NCBI RefSeq assembly: GCF_900107935.1
Contig: NZ_FNVG01000019.1
Span: forward strand, 25,352-89,351
DNA: 64,000 nucleotides
Reading direction: 5' to 3'
Source of the DNA: Vibrio hangzhouensis
Lineage (GTDB): Bacteria > Pseudomonadota > Gammaproteobacteria > Enterobacterales > Vibrionaceae
Under the pieces are notes generated by a model, which searched no databases, was not told where the DNA came from, and was given only the letters and a program-made list of their open reading frames with translations. Shown one piece after another: positions 41,867 through 52,474 of the stretch. Every line of letters begins with the position of its first letter. Position 1 is the stretch's first letter. The translations under genes were made by a program, and so were the position numbers.

Positions 41867-44036
41867 AGTTACTGATCAACCTTAACGCAAGACCGCTGTG
41901 CCTTGTCGTCTTGTGTCGAATCCCTTTTGCAATCACTTTTCCATCCGCTACCAATGTAAAGCGCGATTTTGCACGTGTAATACCGGTATATATCAGCTCT
42001 TTACTGAGCAGCGGTGAAAAATCTGCCGGAAGGATCATAAACGTATGAGCAAACTCACTGCCCTGTGACTTATGAATGGTCATCGCATAGGCGGTCTCAT
42101 GCTCTGGCATACGGCTGGGCAGAATGGACTTGATACTGCCATCAGGCAACTCGAAAAAGACCTTTAATCTGGGTGTGTCGGCAACCTGATCCCACATACA
42201 TATGCCGATATCGCCATTAAACAACCCTAATCCATGATCGTTTCGGGTCACCATTACCGGTCTTCCCAGATACCATTGCTCTTCGCCGCGTCCAATAACC
42301 CCTCTTTGCTTCAGGCGCTTTTCAATTCGTTGGTTAAGCCCGGTCACCCCAAAATCGCCCTCACGCAGGGCACACAAAAGGCGGCTTGAAGCAAAGCTGG
42401 CGAGCACCTCTTTAGCAAGGTTCTGTTGCCAGTGGTTTCTTGCCTGCTCACTATGCAATTCCGCACGTGAGATATCTGCCGTATTAATCATCGTCAGGTA
42501 AGGTTTATACGCTCTCACCATGCGATCTATCAACTGTTGGTAATTGTCACCACTCAGCGGAAGCCAGTCGATATCCGAAAACTCTCGCCGCCAAACCTGA
42601 TCAAAGCCATAACTATTGGCGGCATTAACCTGTTTAGCCAACTGGCCAATTCCGGAACGTGCATCAAAACGATAACTCTTTTGCAGCACACACAGACTGT
42701 CTGCCATCGGTGACAGCATTGCGGGCAAGGGCTTTTGAACCGCTGCTTTGCGGCAATCAAACTGAGTTAACTCGCGAATGCGTTCATTTTGCTGACTGCT
42801 GTAACCCAACTGAGCGAAATCGCAGATATCGGACAACACAGCACCAGCTTCTACTGACGCTAACTGATCCTTGTCACCCAATAAAATCAATCGGGCATGT
42901 GCCGGCAACGCATCAAGTAAACGGTGCATCATCGGCATATCAACCATTGATGCCTCATCCAGCACCAACACATCCAGGTGAAGAGGATTGCTCTTATTAT
43001 GACGAAACTCGACACGACCGGGGATTGCCCCCAATAAGCGGTGCAACGTACTGGATTCAGTCGGAATATGTGATTTGATGTCAGGCTCTATCGCCAGCGC
43101 ATCCACCGCCTTACCTATTGATTCGGTCAGGCGAGCCGCAGCCTTACCGGTTGGAGCCACCAGTTTAATCGTAGGTAGCGCCTGCCCCTGTTCAGTCTGA
43201 TGAACCATGGCCGCCAACAGTTTCGTCACCGTCGTGGTTTTACCGGTTCCTGGCCCTCCTGAAATCACAGCAAAGCGTTGGTTCAACGCGACCGCGGCCG
43301 CCACTTTTTGCCAGTTCAGGCAAGCAGAAAGCGGGATTTCCCGATCGAGCTCTGTCAGTTGTTGAGCGTTGTTTGCTTTGGTGACAACTTGATCCACGTT
43401 GGCCCAATGAATGTTTTCTGGGTCAATCACATCCAGGTAGTCACACACCAGTTGTTGTCGCGCAACCTGAGTATTTTGCTCTGCACTGAGACCGCGTAAA
43501 GCGGAAAAAAGATAGTAGTATTCGCGCGCAAACAACCTGTCCAACAAACCGGCCATTCGTCGCACCGTTTCAGCTGACATGGGTATGGGTTGCGCCATCG
43601 ATAGCAGCCTGGATGCAATTGACTGCTCATAGTCTGAGTAACGCTGAAGATAAAGTCGCTGCTGGTGATACACCAGAGGCGTTACCGTAGCCTCGCTTGG
43701 ACTGGCACGAAAAATCGCAATAGTCGAAGCGCTGTTGACAACCTGTTGCCAATCCACCTGATAGATCAGTTGATCTATCTCATCCGCCACTTCTCCATAC
43801 AAACCAATGAAATCTGGCGACGGTGTCACTAATTCTCCGTCTCCATCGAGATTGAGACAGATATGCCCCTGCCCCAATTGCGCACTGGTCAATGCCGCCA
43901 GCCACATGATCTCATCTTTATGGTTACGCTCAATCCCTGACACAAACTTAGCAAACTGGTAATCCAGTGGCCGCAGAATTTTTTTCTCGGCCAGATACGA
44001 TACCCATTGTGAAAATGTAGAAAACAATCGCGCCAT
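41865..44036 (-). CDS. recD: RecD, exonuclease V alpha subunit
   Basis: 5'-3' helicase subunit of RecBCD. The Walker A motif is VISGGPGTGKTTTVTKLL, Walker B is VLDEASMVDMPM, and later helicase motifs are ILLGDKDQLASVEAGAVL and TIHKSQGSEF. The 723-aa length is longer than E. coli RecD (608) but usual for Vibrio. Its start overlaps the recB stop by one base (TGATG). Confidence 0.96.
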   Translation of the reverse strand: MARLFSTFSQWVSYLAEKKILRPLDYQFAKFVSGIERNHKDEIMWLAALTSAQLGQGHICLNLDGDGELVTPSPDFIGLYGEVADEIDQLIYQVDWQQVVNSASTIAIFRASPSEATVTPLVYHQQRLYLQRYSDYEQSIASRLLSMAQPIPMSAETVRRMAGLLDRLFAREYYYLFSALRGLSAEQNTQVARQQLVCDYLDVIDPENIHWANVDQVVTKANNAQQLTELDREIPLSACLNWQKVAAAVALNQRFAVISGGPGTGKTTTVTKLLAAMVHQTEQGQALPTIKLVAPTGKAAARLTESIGKAVDALAIEPDIKSHIPTESSTLHRLLGAIPGRVEFRHNKSNPLHLDVLVLDEASMVDMPMMHRLLDALPAHARLILLGDKDQLASVEAGAVLSDICDFAQLGYSSQQNERIRELTQFDCRKAAVQKPLPAMLSPMADSLCVLQKSYRFDARSGIGQLAKQVNAANSYGFDQVWRREFSDIDWLPLSGDNYQQLIDRMVRAYKPYLTMINTADISRAELHSEQARNHWQQNLAKEVLASFASSRLLCALREGDFGVTGLNQRIEKRLKQRGVIGRGEEQWYLGRPVMVTRNDHGLGLFNGDIGICMWDQVADTPRLKVFFELPDGSIKSILPSRMPEHETAYAMTIHKSQGSEFAHTFMILPADFSPLLSKELIYTGITRAKSRFTLVADGKVIAKGIRHKTTRHSGLALRLISN

Positions 44037-47000
44037 CAGAATCCTAACCCCATCTGCTCATTGGCATCATCCATTTTTAGTGGCTCTCCGGAAATCAGTT
44101 CATCCAGCGCCTCTATCATCAATCGCTCTGGCCGGGCAAAGAAAATGCCGGCATTGCTTTTCGGCTCAATGCCCCTCAGGAACAAATAGTAAACACCGCC
44201 AAAGTGTTGGTCATAGTCGTAGTCTGCTATGCGCGTCTTCAAGAAACGATGCAATGCCAGCGCATAGATCTGATACTGAAGGTCATAACGATGGTCGATC
44301 ATGGCGTTGTCGAGTTGATGTTTATGATACTTAGTCATGTCATCGCCCAGGTGATTCGATTTCCAGTCCAAGACGAAATACTGCCCCTGATGTTCAAACA
44401 CAAGATCAATAAAGCCTTTGAGCATCCCTTTAACGGTGTAGAAGCCTAATTCATTAGCCCTTGCCGACAAGGCATCGTAGCGCTGAATCACTCGATTTAG
44501 CGATACGGCATCGAGCACTTCAATTGGCAACAAAAATTCCATTTCAACCAGGCGCTTGCTGCTGTCTTTGTCTCTCAGGTAGAGGCCTTCACCATCCAGT
44601 GCTGTGTCCATCACCTGATCCACCAATTGTTGAAGAATAGGTAGCCACTCTTCATCATACTGCTCTCGTTCCAGCAACTGACGAATCACCTCGGTATTAC
44701 CCTCAGAACTGGCGGCCTCGGTAAACTCCACCTCTTCAAATACCGAATGCAAAAACGTGCCCGGACGTGCACCTTTGGGAAACTGAAAGATGGTCTTTTC
44801 AGGCTCTACCAGAAGCGCCACTTCCTGCTCATCAGAGGAATCAATATCCAGTCCCGCGCTCTCAATCAAAACTTCGCTGTCATTGCCATGATGACTTTGC
44901 TTCACTAAAGCGGAATAACTGGTTATTCGCCAATCGCGATCAATGGTATTTGCCTGCACATTGGCACTCAAGGTTATCACATCCGTCGCGGGTTGCTGAT
45001 AGCGCTCTTCATCCGGTTCCGGGACTGCATCTATGGCAATATCCTTTGCCGCTGTCGTCAACTTTTCCAATGCGGATTGCAATTCCGCAATCCCCATTTC
45101 ACTGCCGTTCTGTATCAAATAACCAATGGCACTGCGGTGAACGCCCGTAGGCTCTTTGGTCGACCGACCATTACGCAGAGGCGCGATGCCAATAAAGCAT
45201 CCATACACCGCTCGGGTCAATGCCACATAGATGAGGCGCAAGTCTTCGGCCAGACGTTCTTTATCCGCTTGTGCCAACGCCGCTTTCGACTGACTAAGAT
45301 CGAGTACCGATGCCTGTAATTGCGCATCATAGTATTTGGCCTCCTGCGCTTCGCGATAACTGGTAACGAAAGGCAAATACACTAAGTCGTACTCCAGCCC
45401 TTTGGATTTATGAATGGTAATAATTTGAACCAGATGACGCTCAGACTCCAGACGCTGTATGTGCTCATCACTGCCGCCCAGTCCTTGCCTTGCGTCTTCA
45501 ATCGACTGGCCAAACCAACGTAACAAAGCGCTGTCACTTTCCAGGTCTTGACGGGCAGTTTGCAGCAACTCACCTAAGTGAAGGTAGTCTGTCAGTAAAC
45601 GCTCCCCTCCTGCGGTTGCCAACAGTCGATTCGATATCTCGCGCTTGAACAAGACTGACCGCAGCATAGGCAAAACCCCGCGTGACTGCCAGAGCTGACG
45701 ATAATCGCGAAACTCAGCGACTACTTGTTCCCACAAGTTTTCATCATCATTGAGAGCGTCCAACTGCTCTGCGGGCAAGGCAAACAACTCACTGGCTAAT
45801 GCACTGCGCAATAAGCGCTCATCATCCTGATGCCATACAGCAAGCAGCAGACGCAGCATGTCATCTGCGATGGCACTTGAAAATACGCTGTCCCGATTGG
45901 ACAAGTAGACGCTGGCGATTCCTCTGTCGGCTAAAGCCTGCTTGACTTGCTGACCTTCGCTTCCTGTTCGTACCAGTACGGCGATGTTACCGGCCTTTAT
46001 TGGCTTTCTCTCTGCTCCATCCACCAATGCCGCACTGCCGCCTTGTGATTGGGTCAGAACTTGTTTTATGTGCTGCGCCGTTGCTCGCGCCATGGTGGGC
46101 AGGTAGTCACTTTTTGCGATTGGAGCCTCGGCTTGTTGTAACCAGAATTGCAGCGAAGGCTGATTGTCTCCATCGAGTTGCCAGTGTCTCTGCCCCGCTT
46201 TCGGGCTGGCACTAACAGGCAAAAACGGAATATCCTGATCATAGAGGAAAGGCGACTCTGACTGCTCAAACAATGTATTGACGCTGCGCACCATGCTTTC
46301 ACTGGAGCGCCAGTTAGTGCCCAGAGTATAGTGATTCACCACCTGATTCCGTGCTCTGATATAGGTAAAAATATCCGCACCTCGGAAACCATAAATCGCC
46401 TGTTTAGGGTCCCCTATCATAAACCAGCCACATTGAGGATGTTGCAGATAAACGGTACTGAAGATTTGATACTGAAGTGGGTCAGTATCCTGAAATTCGT
46501 CAATCATGGCGACAGGAAACTGATTACGAATGTTTTCAGCCAGACTGGCCCCCGAATCCAGATCAAGTGCAGCAGATAAGTGAGTCAATAAGTCATCAAA
46601 AGAGAGCCATTGCTTTTGCTGTTTCGCCAATGCGAGGCGCTGACGGCACTGACGGATTGCCAGCGCTAGCAGCGGTGTTTTCAGCTCAGCAGGCTGAACT
46701 AAAAAGTCCTCTATAGCAGAGAACACCTCCATTACTGGCGCCTCTCCTTTAGGTGTTTTTTCTGTCAGCACATTCTGCGCGAACTTTTCCAGCTGAGGAG
46801 GAAGATAATAGTCGCGCGTTTCCTGCTGTGCCCATTCGGTAATATTCCCAACCCAGGTCGGCAGTGATTTTTTGGTATAGCTACGCTTGTTGACGTCGGA
46901 TTGACTGACACAGGTCACAACCTCATCGGCGACCTGCAACCACTGAGCCTTCAGTTCACTGATTCGAGTCAGGTTTTGTTGATGCAAGCTGGCAATATCC

Positions 47001-47653
47001 GTCGATGACTCTTCACTGTCTATTGAAAGCGCAGGCCCTGTCAGGTAACTCGAGATCACCTTCAGCAAATCATTGGGTGTTGCCCACAACTTTCGTACCT
47101 CACTGGCTAACTCGAGGCTGAGCGGGTAAAACTGACTGCGCCAGAAATCCGCAACCACTTGCGCCTTAAGCCGGGTCTCATCAGTGATAAACTCATTATT
47201 AAATCGAGCCCCCGATTCGAACGCATTTTGTGTCAACATACGCTGGCAAAAACCATGAATCGTATACACAGCCGCTTCATCCATCTGTCTTTCTGCCTGA
47301 AGCAGTGTCTCAACGGCAAAGCGATGGTCAGTCACCTCATTGAGCAGTGGTTGGATCACGGGGTCATCGCTGTCGCCGCGCGCAAACGCAATCCGGGCCT
47401 GATGAATGCGGGCCCGAATACGATCTCGTAGCTCAGCCGTTGCCGCCTCGGTAAAGGTCACGACCAGAATCTGGTCGACCGTCAGAGGCTGTTGATGACG
47501 ACTTTTTTCACTGCCATGACCCAATAGCAAGCGCAAATACAAACCGGCAATGGTAAAAGTTTTACCTGTTCCGGCAGACGCTTCAATTAGCCGCGCGCCA
47601 TGAAGTGGAAACGTCATGGTGTCCAAGGCAACGGGTATATGCTGTTCTGACAT
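44036..47653 (-). CDS. recB: RecB, exonuclease V beta subunit
   Basis: 3'-5' helicase and nuclease subunit of RecBCD, about 1205 aa. The Walker A motif is LIEASAGTGKTFTIAGLYLR, Walker B MIDEFQDTDPLQYQIF, the helicase motifs ITIHKSKGLEYD and LIYVALTRAVY, and the C-terminal nuclease site is YFVLDWKSNHLG. The ATG at 47653 was preferred; the frame runs to a TTG at 47668. A 215-nt gap without a gene separates it from recC. Confidence 0.96.
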   Translation of the reverse strand: MSEQHIPVALDTMTFPLHGARLIEASAGTGKTFTIAGLYLRLLLGHGSEKSRHQQPLTVDQILVVTFTEAATAELRDRIRARIHQARIAFARGDSDDPVIQPLLNEVTDHRFAVETLLQAERQMDEAAVYTIHGFCQRMLTQNAFESGARFNNEFITDETRLKAQVVADFWRSQFYPLSLELASEVRKLWATPNDLLKVISSYLTGPALSIDSEESSTDIASLHQQNLTRISELKAQWLQVADEVVTCVSQSDVNKRSYTKKSLPTWVGNITEWAQQETRDYYLPPQLEKFAQNVLTEKTPKGEAPVMEVFSAIEDFLVQPAELKTPLLALAIRQCRQRLALAKQQKQWLSFDDLLTHLSAALDLDSGASLAENIRNQFPVAMIDEFQDTDPLQYQIFSTVYLQHPQCGWFMIGDPKQAIYGFRGADIFTYIRARNQVVNHYTLGTNWRSSESMVRSVNTLFEQSESPFLYDQDIPFLPVSASPKAGQRHWQLDGDNQPSLQFWLQQAEAPIAKSDYLPTMARATAQHIKQVLTQSQGGSAALVDGAERKPIKAGNIAVLVRTGSEGQQVKQALADRGIASVYLSNRDSVFSSAIADDMLRLLLAVWHQDDERLLRSALASELFALPAEQLDALNDDENLWEQVVAEFRDYRQLWQSRGVLPMLRSVLFKREISNRLLATAGGERLLTDYLHLGELLQTARQDLESDSALLRWFGQSIEDARQGLGGSDEHIQRLESERHLVQIITIHKSKGLEYDLVYLPFVTSYREAQEAKYYDAQLQASVLDLSQSKAALAQADKERLAEDLRLIYVALTRAVYGCFIGIAPLRNGRSTKEPTGVHRSAIGYLIQNGSEMGIAELQSALEKLTTAAKDIAIDAVPEPDEERYQQPATDVITLSANVQANTIDRDWRITSYSALVKQSHHGNDSEVLIESAGLDIDSSDEQEVALLVEPEKTIFQFPKGARPGTFLHSVFEEVEFTEAASSEGNTEVIRQLLEREQYDEEWLPILQQLVDQVMDTALDGEGLYLRDKDSSKRLVEMEFLLPIEVLDAVSLNRVIQRYDALSARANELGFYTVKGMLKGFIDLVFEHQGQYFVLDWKSNHLGDDMTKYHKHQLDNAMIDHRYDLQYQIYALALHRFLKTRIADYDYDQHFGGVYYLFLRGIEPKSNAGIFFARPERLMIEALDELISGEPLKMDDANEQMGLGF

Positions 47654-47868
47654 TGTGTTTAAACTCAACTGTGTGATCCAACGCTTAAAATTTTAATCAA
47701 TCCAAATAGATACAACTTTCTTTTACACAAGGTGCGATCCCTTTCACGGAATTATCCATAGAGTGCCACTACTATTCGCTCCAGAAATTCGGGTCCCTCT
47801 GACCCTTTGGCCGCACAGCAATCTCCCTACACACTATAAAAATACTGGCGGCCATCCCCCTCTCTTCA
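47654..47868. other. Gap between recC and recB without a gene
   Basis: E. coli carries ptrA between recC and recB; here the gap is 215 nt with no open reading frame, and I see no hairpin with a T-run. Separate promoters for recB are possible but not visible. Confidence 0.6.
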
Positions 47869-50800
47869 CTAACCTGAGTAGTATTCCTCAACACTAACAC
47901 TCCATGTTCTTGGTGCTTCCAGAACTAAATGGGTCATCAACTTTAGTTCCGTCGCCAGAGACTCACTCCATTGAGGCCATACCCGGGCAATATAAGGGTT
48001 TTCTCCTTCACCGGATTGCATGTAACCGCCTTCGAAGCGCGCCTGCATTTTACTGAGCATTTTTTCATCATCCGGCGTCCAGGTACCACGGCTGTAATTG
48101 GCTTCGACACCCGCTAAAGCCGATTCCGGTAAATAGGCAACTGGCTTGTCCAATCCTTGCAGATAAAGCTCCAACAATTGGGTCAGGTATTGATGGGCCT
48201 GTGGCTGAGACAGCGGTGGATATACACGGTGTACTACTCCTTCTTTCTTATCGTAAGCCAGCATATGAGTGGCAACAGAGTTGCCACCAACGGCCAATGA
48301 TAAATGATCCAGCCAGGAACTCAGATAGTCACTCGCACGCAACCGACCGCTTCGATATCGAAGCAATCCGGAGCCATAGCAGCCTGTTATCCACCCCTGC
48401 AGCCGCACCACCCTTCCCTCAAGAGAAAACGCAATATTGATTTCCTGATCGTCATGCGCTCGGGCAATGAGCGGCTGAATGGCCTTCGCGAGCTCTTGCG
48501 TTTGAGCAACATTGGCGGAAAATTCCAGATCGCCAAAGTGATTGACGGGTAAGTAACCTCGTGCTTTTTGCGCTTTTGCAAAGACCGCCAGAGCCTCCTC
48601 TTCCGTTGACTCGATCAACACATCTAGCAGTGCTTTGCGCAACCCAAAGCTTTCCAGTCCATCCAGTGCAAACGGCTCTTCATCCAGAGTAGTAAAGTGA
48701 TGATTATCAAAGCTCACTTGCAAACGACGATTAAACAGATACTGGACCGGTAAACGCCAAAAACGCTGTAGTTCCGTCAGCTCCAGTTCCAGAGTCTCTT
48801 CACTAACGCGCTCAGTGGCGGCCAAAACAAATCTATCCGTTGTCGGCGCTTGTTGCATTGAACAGGTTGACTGCTGCGCTGCAGGTAACCATTCCGCTGC
48901 ATAGCTTTGATATCGCTCGTTCGGGGTGAACTGACTGGCACTGAATGGCATCATGGCATAGTCATGAATTAACCGAGCGCGCAGCTTCTGTCCAGACTCA
49001 TCCACCGTTAAATCGAGGTCGCCCTTCAGACAGTAGTTTTGCTCACAATACTCCAGCAGTTCCGATACCAGCACGGAAGGTACACGCTCCGTGTTGTCCT
49101 GGATCGAGCGCCCTACATAGCTGATGTACAGTTGCTGTTGCGCCGATAATAGCGCCTCCAGAAATAGGTAGCGGTCATCATCGCGGCGTGAGCGATCTCC
49201 GGGCTTAGTGCGACCGGTCATCAAATCAAAACTCTCGGCTGGCATACTGCGGGGGTAAACACCGTCATTCATTCCCAGCAAACACACAGCTTTAAATGGA
49301 ATGGAACGCATTGGCATCAACGTACAGAAATTAACCTGACCCGCTAAAAAGCGCTGACTGACTCGCGAGCCCGACAATTTGTCGATAAAATACTGGCGTA
49401 CGATGCGAGGAGCTAAAACGTCTTGGTAACAAGCGTCCTGCATTTGCTGTTTAAGTCCAGATACCGTGTCTCGGATAGCCTTAACAACCACCTCTCCTTC
49501 CAAGTCCACCGCGAAGAAATCATCGACCAATCCATTGACCACCGTTTGCCAATGCTCTATCGAATGGTGTGTCGCCAGAATGTCACGATATTTCGCCAGT
49601 GAGTCGATAAATTGAGCCAGTTTACCAGCTGTCTCTGCCTGCATCCCCTGAGTTTGCTCATACGGTGAAATGGCTCCTCCATCCAGCTCCAGCAGTCCAG
49701 CCTGTTCATTAATGGCATACCCAGCCAACATGCGAGACAAACCAAACTGCCACGAGTTCTGCCCAATTTCAGGCAATTCAAACTCACCCGCAGTGCTTTC
49801 ATCCAAGCCCCATCGAATCTGCGCTTCTTCCACCCACAACTTGAGTGTCGAAAACTCTTGTTCGCTAAGGTCAAATCGTGCCATGACAGCTGGCACTTCC
49901 AACAGTTCTAGCACCTCACTACTCGAACAGCGCATCTCCGGCAATTGCAGTAACTGATTAAACGCGTTCAGTAATGGACTTTCTTTATCTGCTGTTCGGT
50001 CAGAAATAGAGAATGGGATATAACGCTCACCGGAGGCATTGCCAAATACGGCCTGAATGGCCGGGCTATAAGCATTGATATCAGCCACCATCACGATGAC
50101 ATCCCGAGGGTTAAGATCCGGGTCCCGTTCAAACATTTCCAGCAGGTTATCATGCAGCACTTCGACTTCGCGCATCGGGCTATGGCAGACATGCACCGTC
50201 AGTGAGCGGTCATCGGGGTCGATAACCGGCTTATGTGCCGATGAAAGCAATGAATTATCGTCCTGATGTTCCTCAAGATTGAGAATGTCTGCCTGAATGT
50301 TCTGCAGCAGAGTCCCTCTTTCGATATCGACGAACGCTTCTATCTCACTTGATTCTAACTGCGAAAGCAGATAAAGATTGTCCCTGCCTAGCTTACCCAT
50401 GGACGCAAGCAGACTGTTGCCCACTTCGGCAAGATGCAGTTCATCTTCTACATTCTGTTCGATTGATCCTTTGAGCTGATCCACCAACAGGCAGTCATCG
50501 TCCTGCATCACTGACTCAACATTTTGTAAATGCTTGCGTTTATTCGCCGCCAGTTTGGCCAGATACTTTTTATCCCTCACTTCCCCCCAATAATAACGAC
50601 AGGGGTTGGTAAACATTAGATGGACATCAATATGCTCTCCCAATGCTTTTAACGCATCCAGATAACGGGGTGGCAATGAGGATATACCAAAGACAAATAG
50701 TCGCTTGGGAAGCGATTGCAAGCCTTGAGTCGTGATATCAGCATTGTTCATCAAAGCATCGATAAAATGCTCATAGAGGTTCGCACGATGATAGGGTGAC

Positions 50801-51342
50801 TGACCAAGCGCGACCGTATGATCATATAGGGATTGCCACAGTTTGGGCTGCCAGGGATGTTGCTGCTCCAGTTCGGCCACCAACTCACCTGCCTCCCAGG
50901 CAGCTATCCACTCAGGACGGTACACCAGATAGCCATCATATATGTCGGCAATTTTTTCAGCCAGTTGATAGCGTTTCGAAGCATCACTATCGTCTGCAAG
51001 ATACTGAGCCAGAGGTGAGAAGTCGGGATCGTCAAGGTGGGAAGGAAGCAACTGCATGATTTTCCACGTCATTGCTTCTTTGTTGAAGGCGCTTCGCTGA
51101 GGCACGTCATCTAAAACCTGTACAAAGCGGTCCCAGATAAAGGTAGCGGGCAGCGGAAAGTCGATGTTTGCTGCAACACCAAACTCTTGTGCCAGAGCCA
51201 TTTTAAGCCATTGCGACATACCTGGACTTTGCACAAGAATTTGTTCTTTTTCGAAAGGATTATCCAGCGGGTCAATTTTGATCAATTGCACCAGCAGTGA
51301 TTTGAGTACATCAATTTGGTTTGAGTGATAAACGGTGAACAC
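47869..51342 (-). CDS. recC: RecC, exonuclease V gamma subunit
   Basis: Subunit that splits the DNA strands and recognises Chi in RecBCD, 1157 aa. The N-terminal block MFTVYHSNQIDVLKSLLVQLI, VQSPGMSQWLKMALAQEFGV and RLFVFGISSLPPRYLDAL, and the later FCTLMPMRSIPFKAVCLLGMND and PGDRSRRDDDRYLFLEALLS, are RecC signatures. The start is a GTG at 51342. Confidence 0.96.
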   Translation of the reverse strand: MFTVYHSNQIDVLKSLLVQLIKIDPLDNPFEKEQILVQSPGMSQWLKMALAQEFGVAANIDFPLPATFIWDRFVQVLDDVPQRSAFNKEAMTWKIMQLLPSHLDDPDFSPLAQYLADDSDASKRYQLAEKIADIYDGYLVYRPEWIAAWEAGELVAELEQQHPWQPKLWQSLYDHTVALGQSPYHRANLYEHFIDALMNNADITTQGLQSLPKRLFVFGISSLPPRYLDALKALGEHIDVHLMFTNPCRYYWGEVRDKKYLAKLAANKRKHLQNVESVMQDDDCLLVDQLKGSIEQNVEDELHLAEVGNSLLASMGKLGRDNLYLLSQLESSEIEAFVDIERGTLLQNIQADILNLEEHQDDNSLLSSAHKPVIDPDDRSLTVHVCHSPMREVEVLHDNLLEMFERDPDLNPRDVIVMVADINAYSPAIQAVFGNASGERYIPFSISDRTADKESPLLNAFNQLLQLPEMRCSSSEVLELLEVPAVMARFDLSEQEFSTLKLWVEEAQIRWGLDESTAGEFELPEIGQNSWQFGLSRMLAGYAINEQAGLLELDGGAISPYEQTQGMQAETAGKLAQFIDSLAKYRDILATHHSIEHWQTVVNGLVDDFFAVDLEGEVVVKAIRDTVSGLKQQMQDACYQDVLAPRIVRQYFIDKLSGSRVSQRFLAGQVNFCTLMPMRSIPFKAVCLLGMNDGVYPRSMPAESFDLMTGRTKPGDRSRRDDDRYLFLEALLSAQQQLYISYVGRSIQDNTERVPSVLVSELLEYCEQNYCLKGDLDLTVDESGQKLRARLIHDYAMMPFSASQFTPNERYQSYAAEWLPAAQQSTCSMQQAPTTDRFVLAATERVSEETLELELTELQRFWRLPVQYLFNRRLQVSFDNHHFTTLDEEPFALDGLESFGLRKALLDVLIESTEEEALAVFAKAQKARGYLPVNHFGDLEFSANVAQTQELAKAIQPLIARAHDDQEINIAFSLEGRVVRLQGWITGCYGSGLLRYRSGRLRASDYLSSWLDHLSLAVGGNSVATHMLAYDKKEGVVHRVYPPLSQPQAHQYLTQLLELYLQGLDKPVAYLPESALAGVEANYSRGTWTPDDEKMLSKMQARFEGGYMQSGEGENPYIARVWPQWSESLATELKLMTHLVLEAPRTWSVSVEEYYSG

Positions 51343-51400
51343 GTTACCGCGCGCCTTTAACTAGTTGTCCTCATTCAAGATTAACACATTAACTTTGCTT

Positions 51401-52375
51401 CTATGCAGCCTGAGGTACAGCTTTTGGTAAATAAGCCATCAAGTAGCGTACAGTAACGTAGCTCACCACAGCCGTTGCCACCATCAACTCGATATTTGCC
51501 AGCGTTCGCACTTGTTGAATGGCCTGTTCTGAAACCCCATGGTCCCCCATCCACGCCACCAATTTATAGAGTGCGGTTGCGCCTATCACCATAGGGAAGG
51601 TAAACGCTGCGAAGCCAGGACTAAATGGTAAGCGAAGCAGTTTAACAAATGCCAAATAGATAATAATGGTCATCAAAACCGCAATGCCAAAGAGTAGAGC
51701 GATTAACACAGGTGACGGTTCCGCCGTCACGGTTAAGTAGCCAGCTAACGAAAGACTTGCCGGAGCGGCCAAAATCGCTAACGTTGGTTTTGCTGCATCA
51801 GGGATTTCATGAGTAAAAATCAGGCGGTAGATCATCGTTGGTAGCATGATGGCATAAGCGCCAAGGCCAAAATTCAATGCACCGTGTGCTATCCATTGTA
51901 AGCTTGGATTTCCCGAAAACGCTACGTCTGCAACAATAATACCCACTGGTGGTACGAACCAACTTGGAACCATATGATGGAGTTCGAAGTCACGGCTGCG
52001 GTGATAAACAAAGCTCACCAAAAACACAATGTGCAGCATCACAGCAAGCAGCCAAATCGCATCCCCTAGTTTCGGTAAAAACTGACCCACAGAATGTGAC
52101 ACGACCATTGTCGCCATCGCAAATGTAGGGACGACGCTTCCCACGACCGGGTGCGCCAGGTCCTCTCTCAATAAGTGGTGATGAAACAAGAATTTATAAG
52201 CCAAAATTACCAGCAGAATGCTCGCAATTGCTGCGCCAGTCCATTGCGCGCCATGATGCAACTCCAGTGCATTTTCCCAGCACCAACCAAGGCTGGCAAT
52301 TCCTAGTGCCAGGCCAGCCATCGGAGTCGGAGCTCCTTTCACTTTTTGGTGTGCTTTTTTCACGGTCGCAATCAT
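51401..52375 (-). CDS. TDT-family (TehA-like) transporter
   Basis: A 324-aa membrane protein with about ten helices, of the tellurite-resistance/dicarboxylate transporter family (TehA/Mae1/SLAC-type). The pattern PTPMAGLALGIASLGWCWEN and FVPPVGIIVADVAF are typical. Related proteins export anions, malate or sulfite. It is divergent from a LysR regulator at 52473, which probably controls it. The substrate is not readable from sequence. Confidence 0.85.
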   Translation of the reverse strand: MIATVKKAHQKVKGAPTPMAGLALGIASLGWCWENALELHHGAQWTGAAIASILLVILAYKFLFHHHLLREDLAHPVVGSVVPTFAMATMVVSHSVGQFLPKLGDAIWLLAVMLHIVFLVSFVYHRSRDFELHHMVPSWFVPPVGIIVADVAFSGNPSLQWIAHGALNFGLGAYAIMLPTMIYRLIFTHEIPDAAKPTLAILAAPASLSLAGYLTVTAEPSPVLIALLFGIAVLMTIIIYLAFVKLLRLPFSPGFAAFTFPMVIGATALYKLVAWMGDHGVSEQAIQQVRTLANIELMVATAVVSYVTVRYLMAYLPKAVPQAA

Positions 52376-52422
52376 TATAAACTGCCTCTCTTAATCTGTT
52401 GCGCCGATTCTAACTCTGCTTT

Positions 52423-52474
52423 ATGTTTAGGTATATAATATTTTTATCAACGCCCGTTAAGAATTCCTAAACAT
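52423..52474. promoter_or_regulatory. Divergent promoter region with 9-bp inverted repeat
   Basis: ATGTTTAGG (52423-52431) and CCTAAACAT (52466-52474) are perfect complements 34 bp apart, around a TATAAT at 52434-52439. They are candidate binding sites for the adjacent LysR regulator. Confidence 0.45.
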
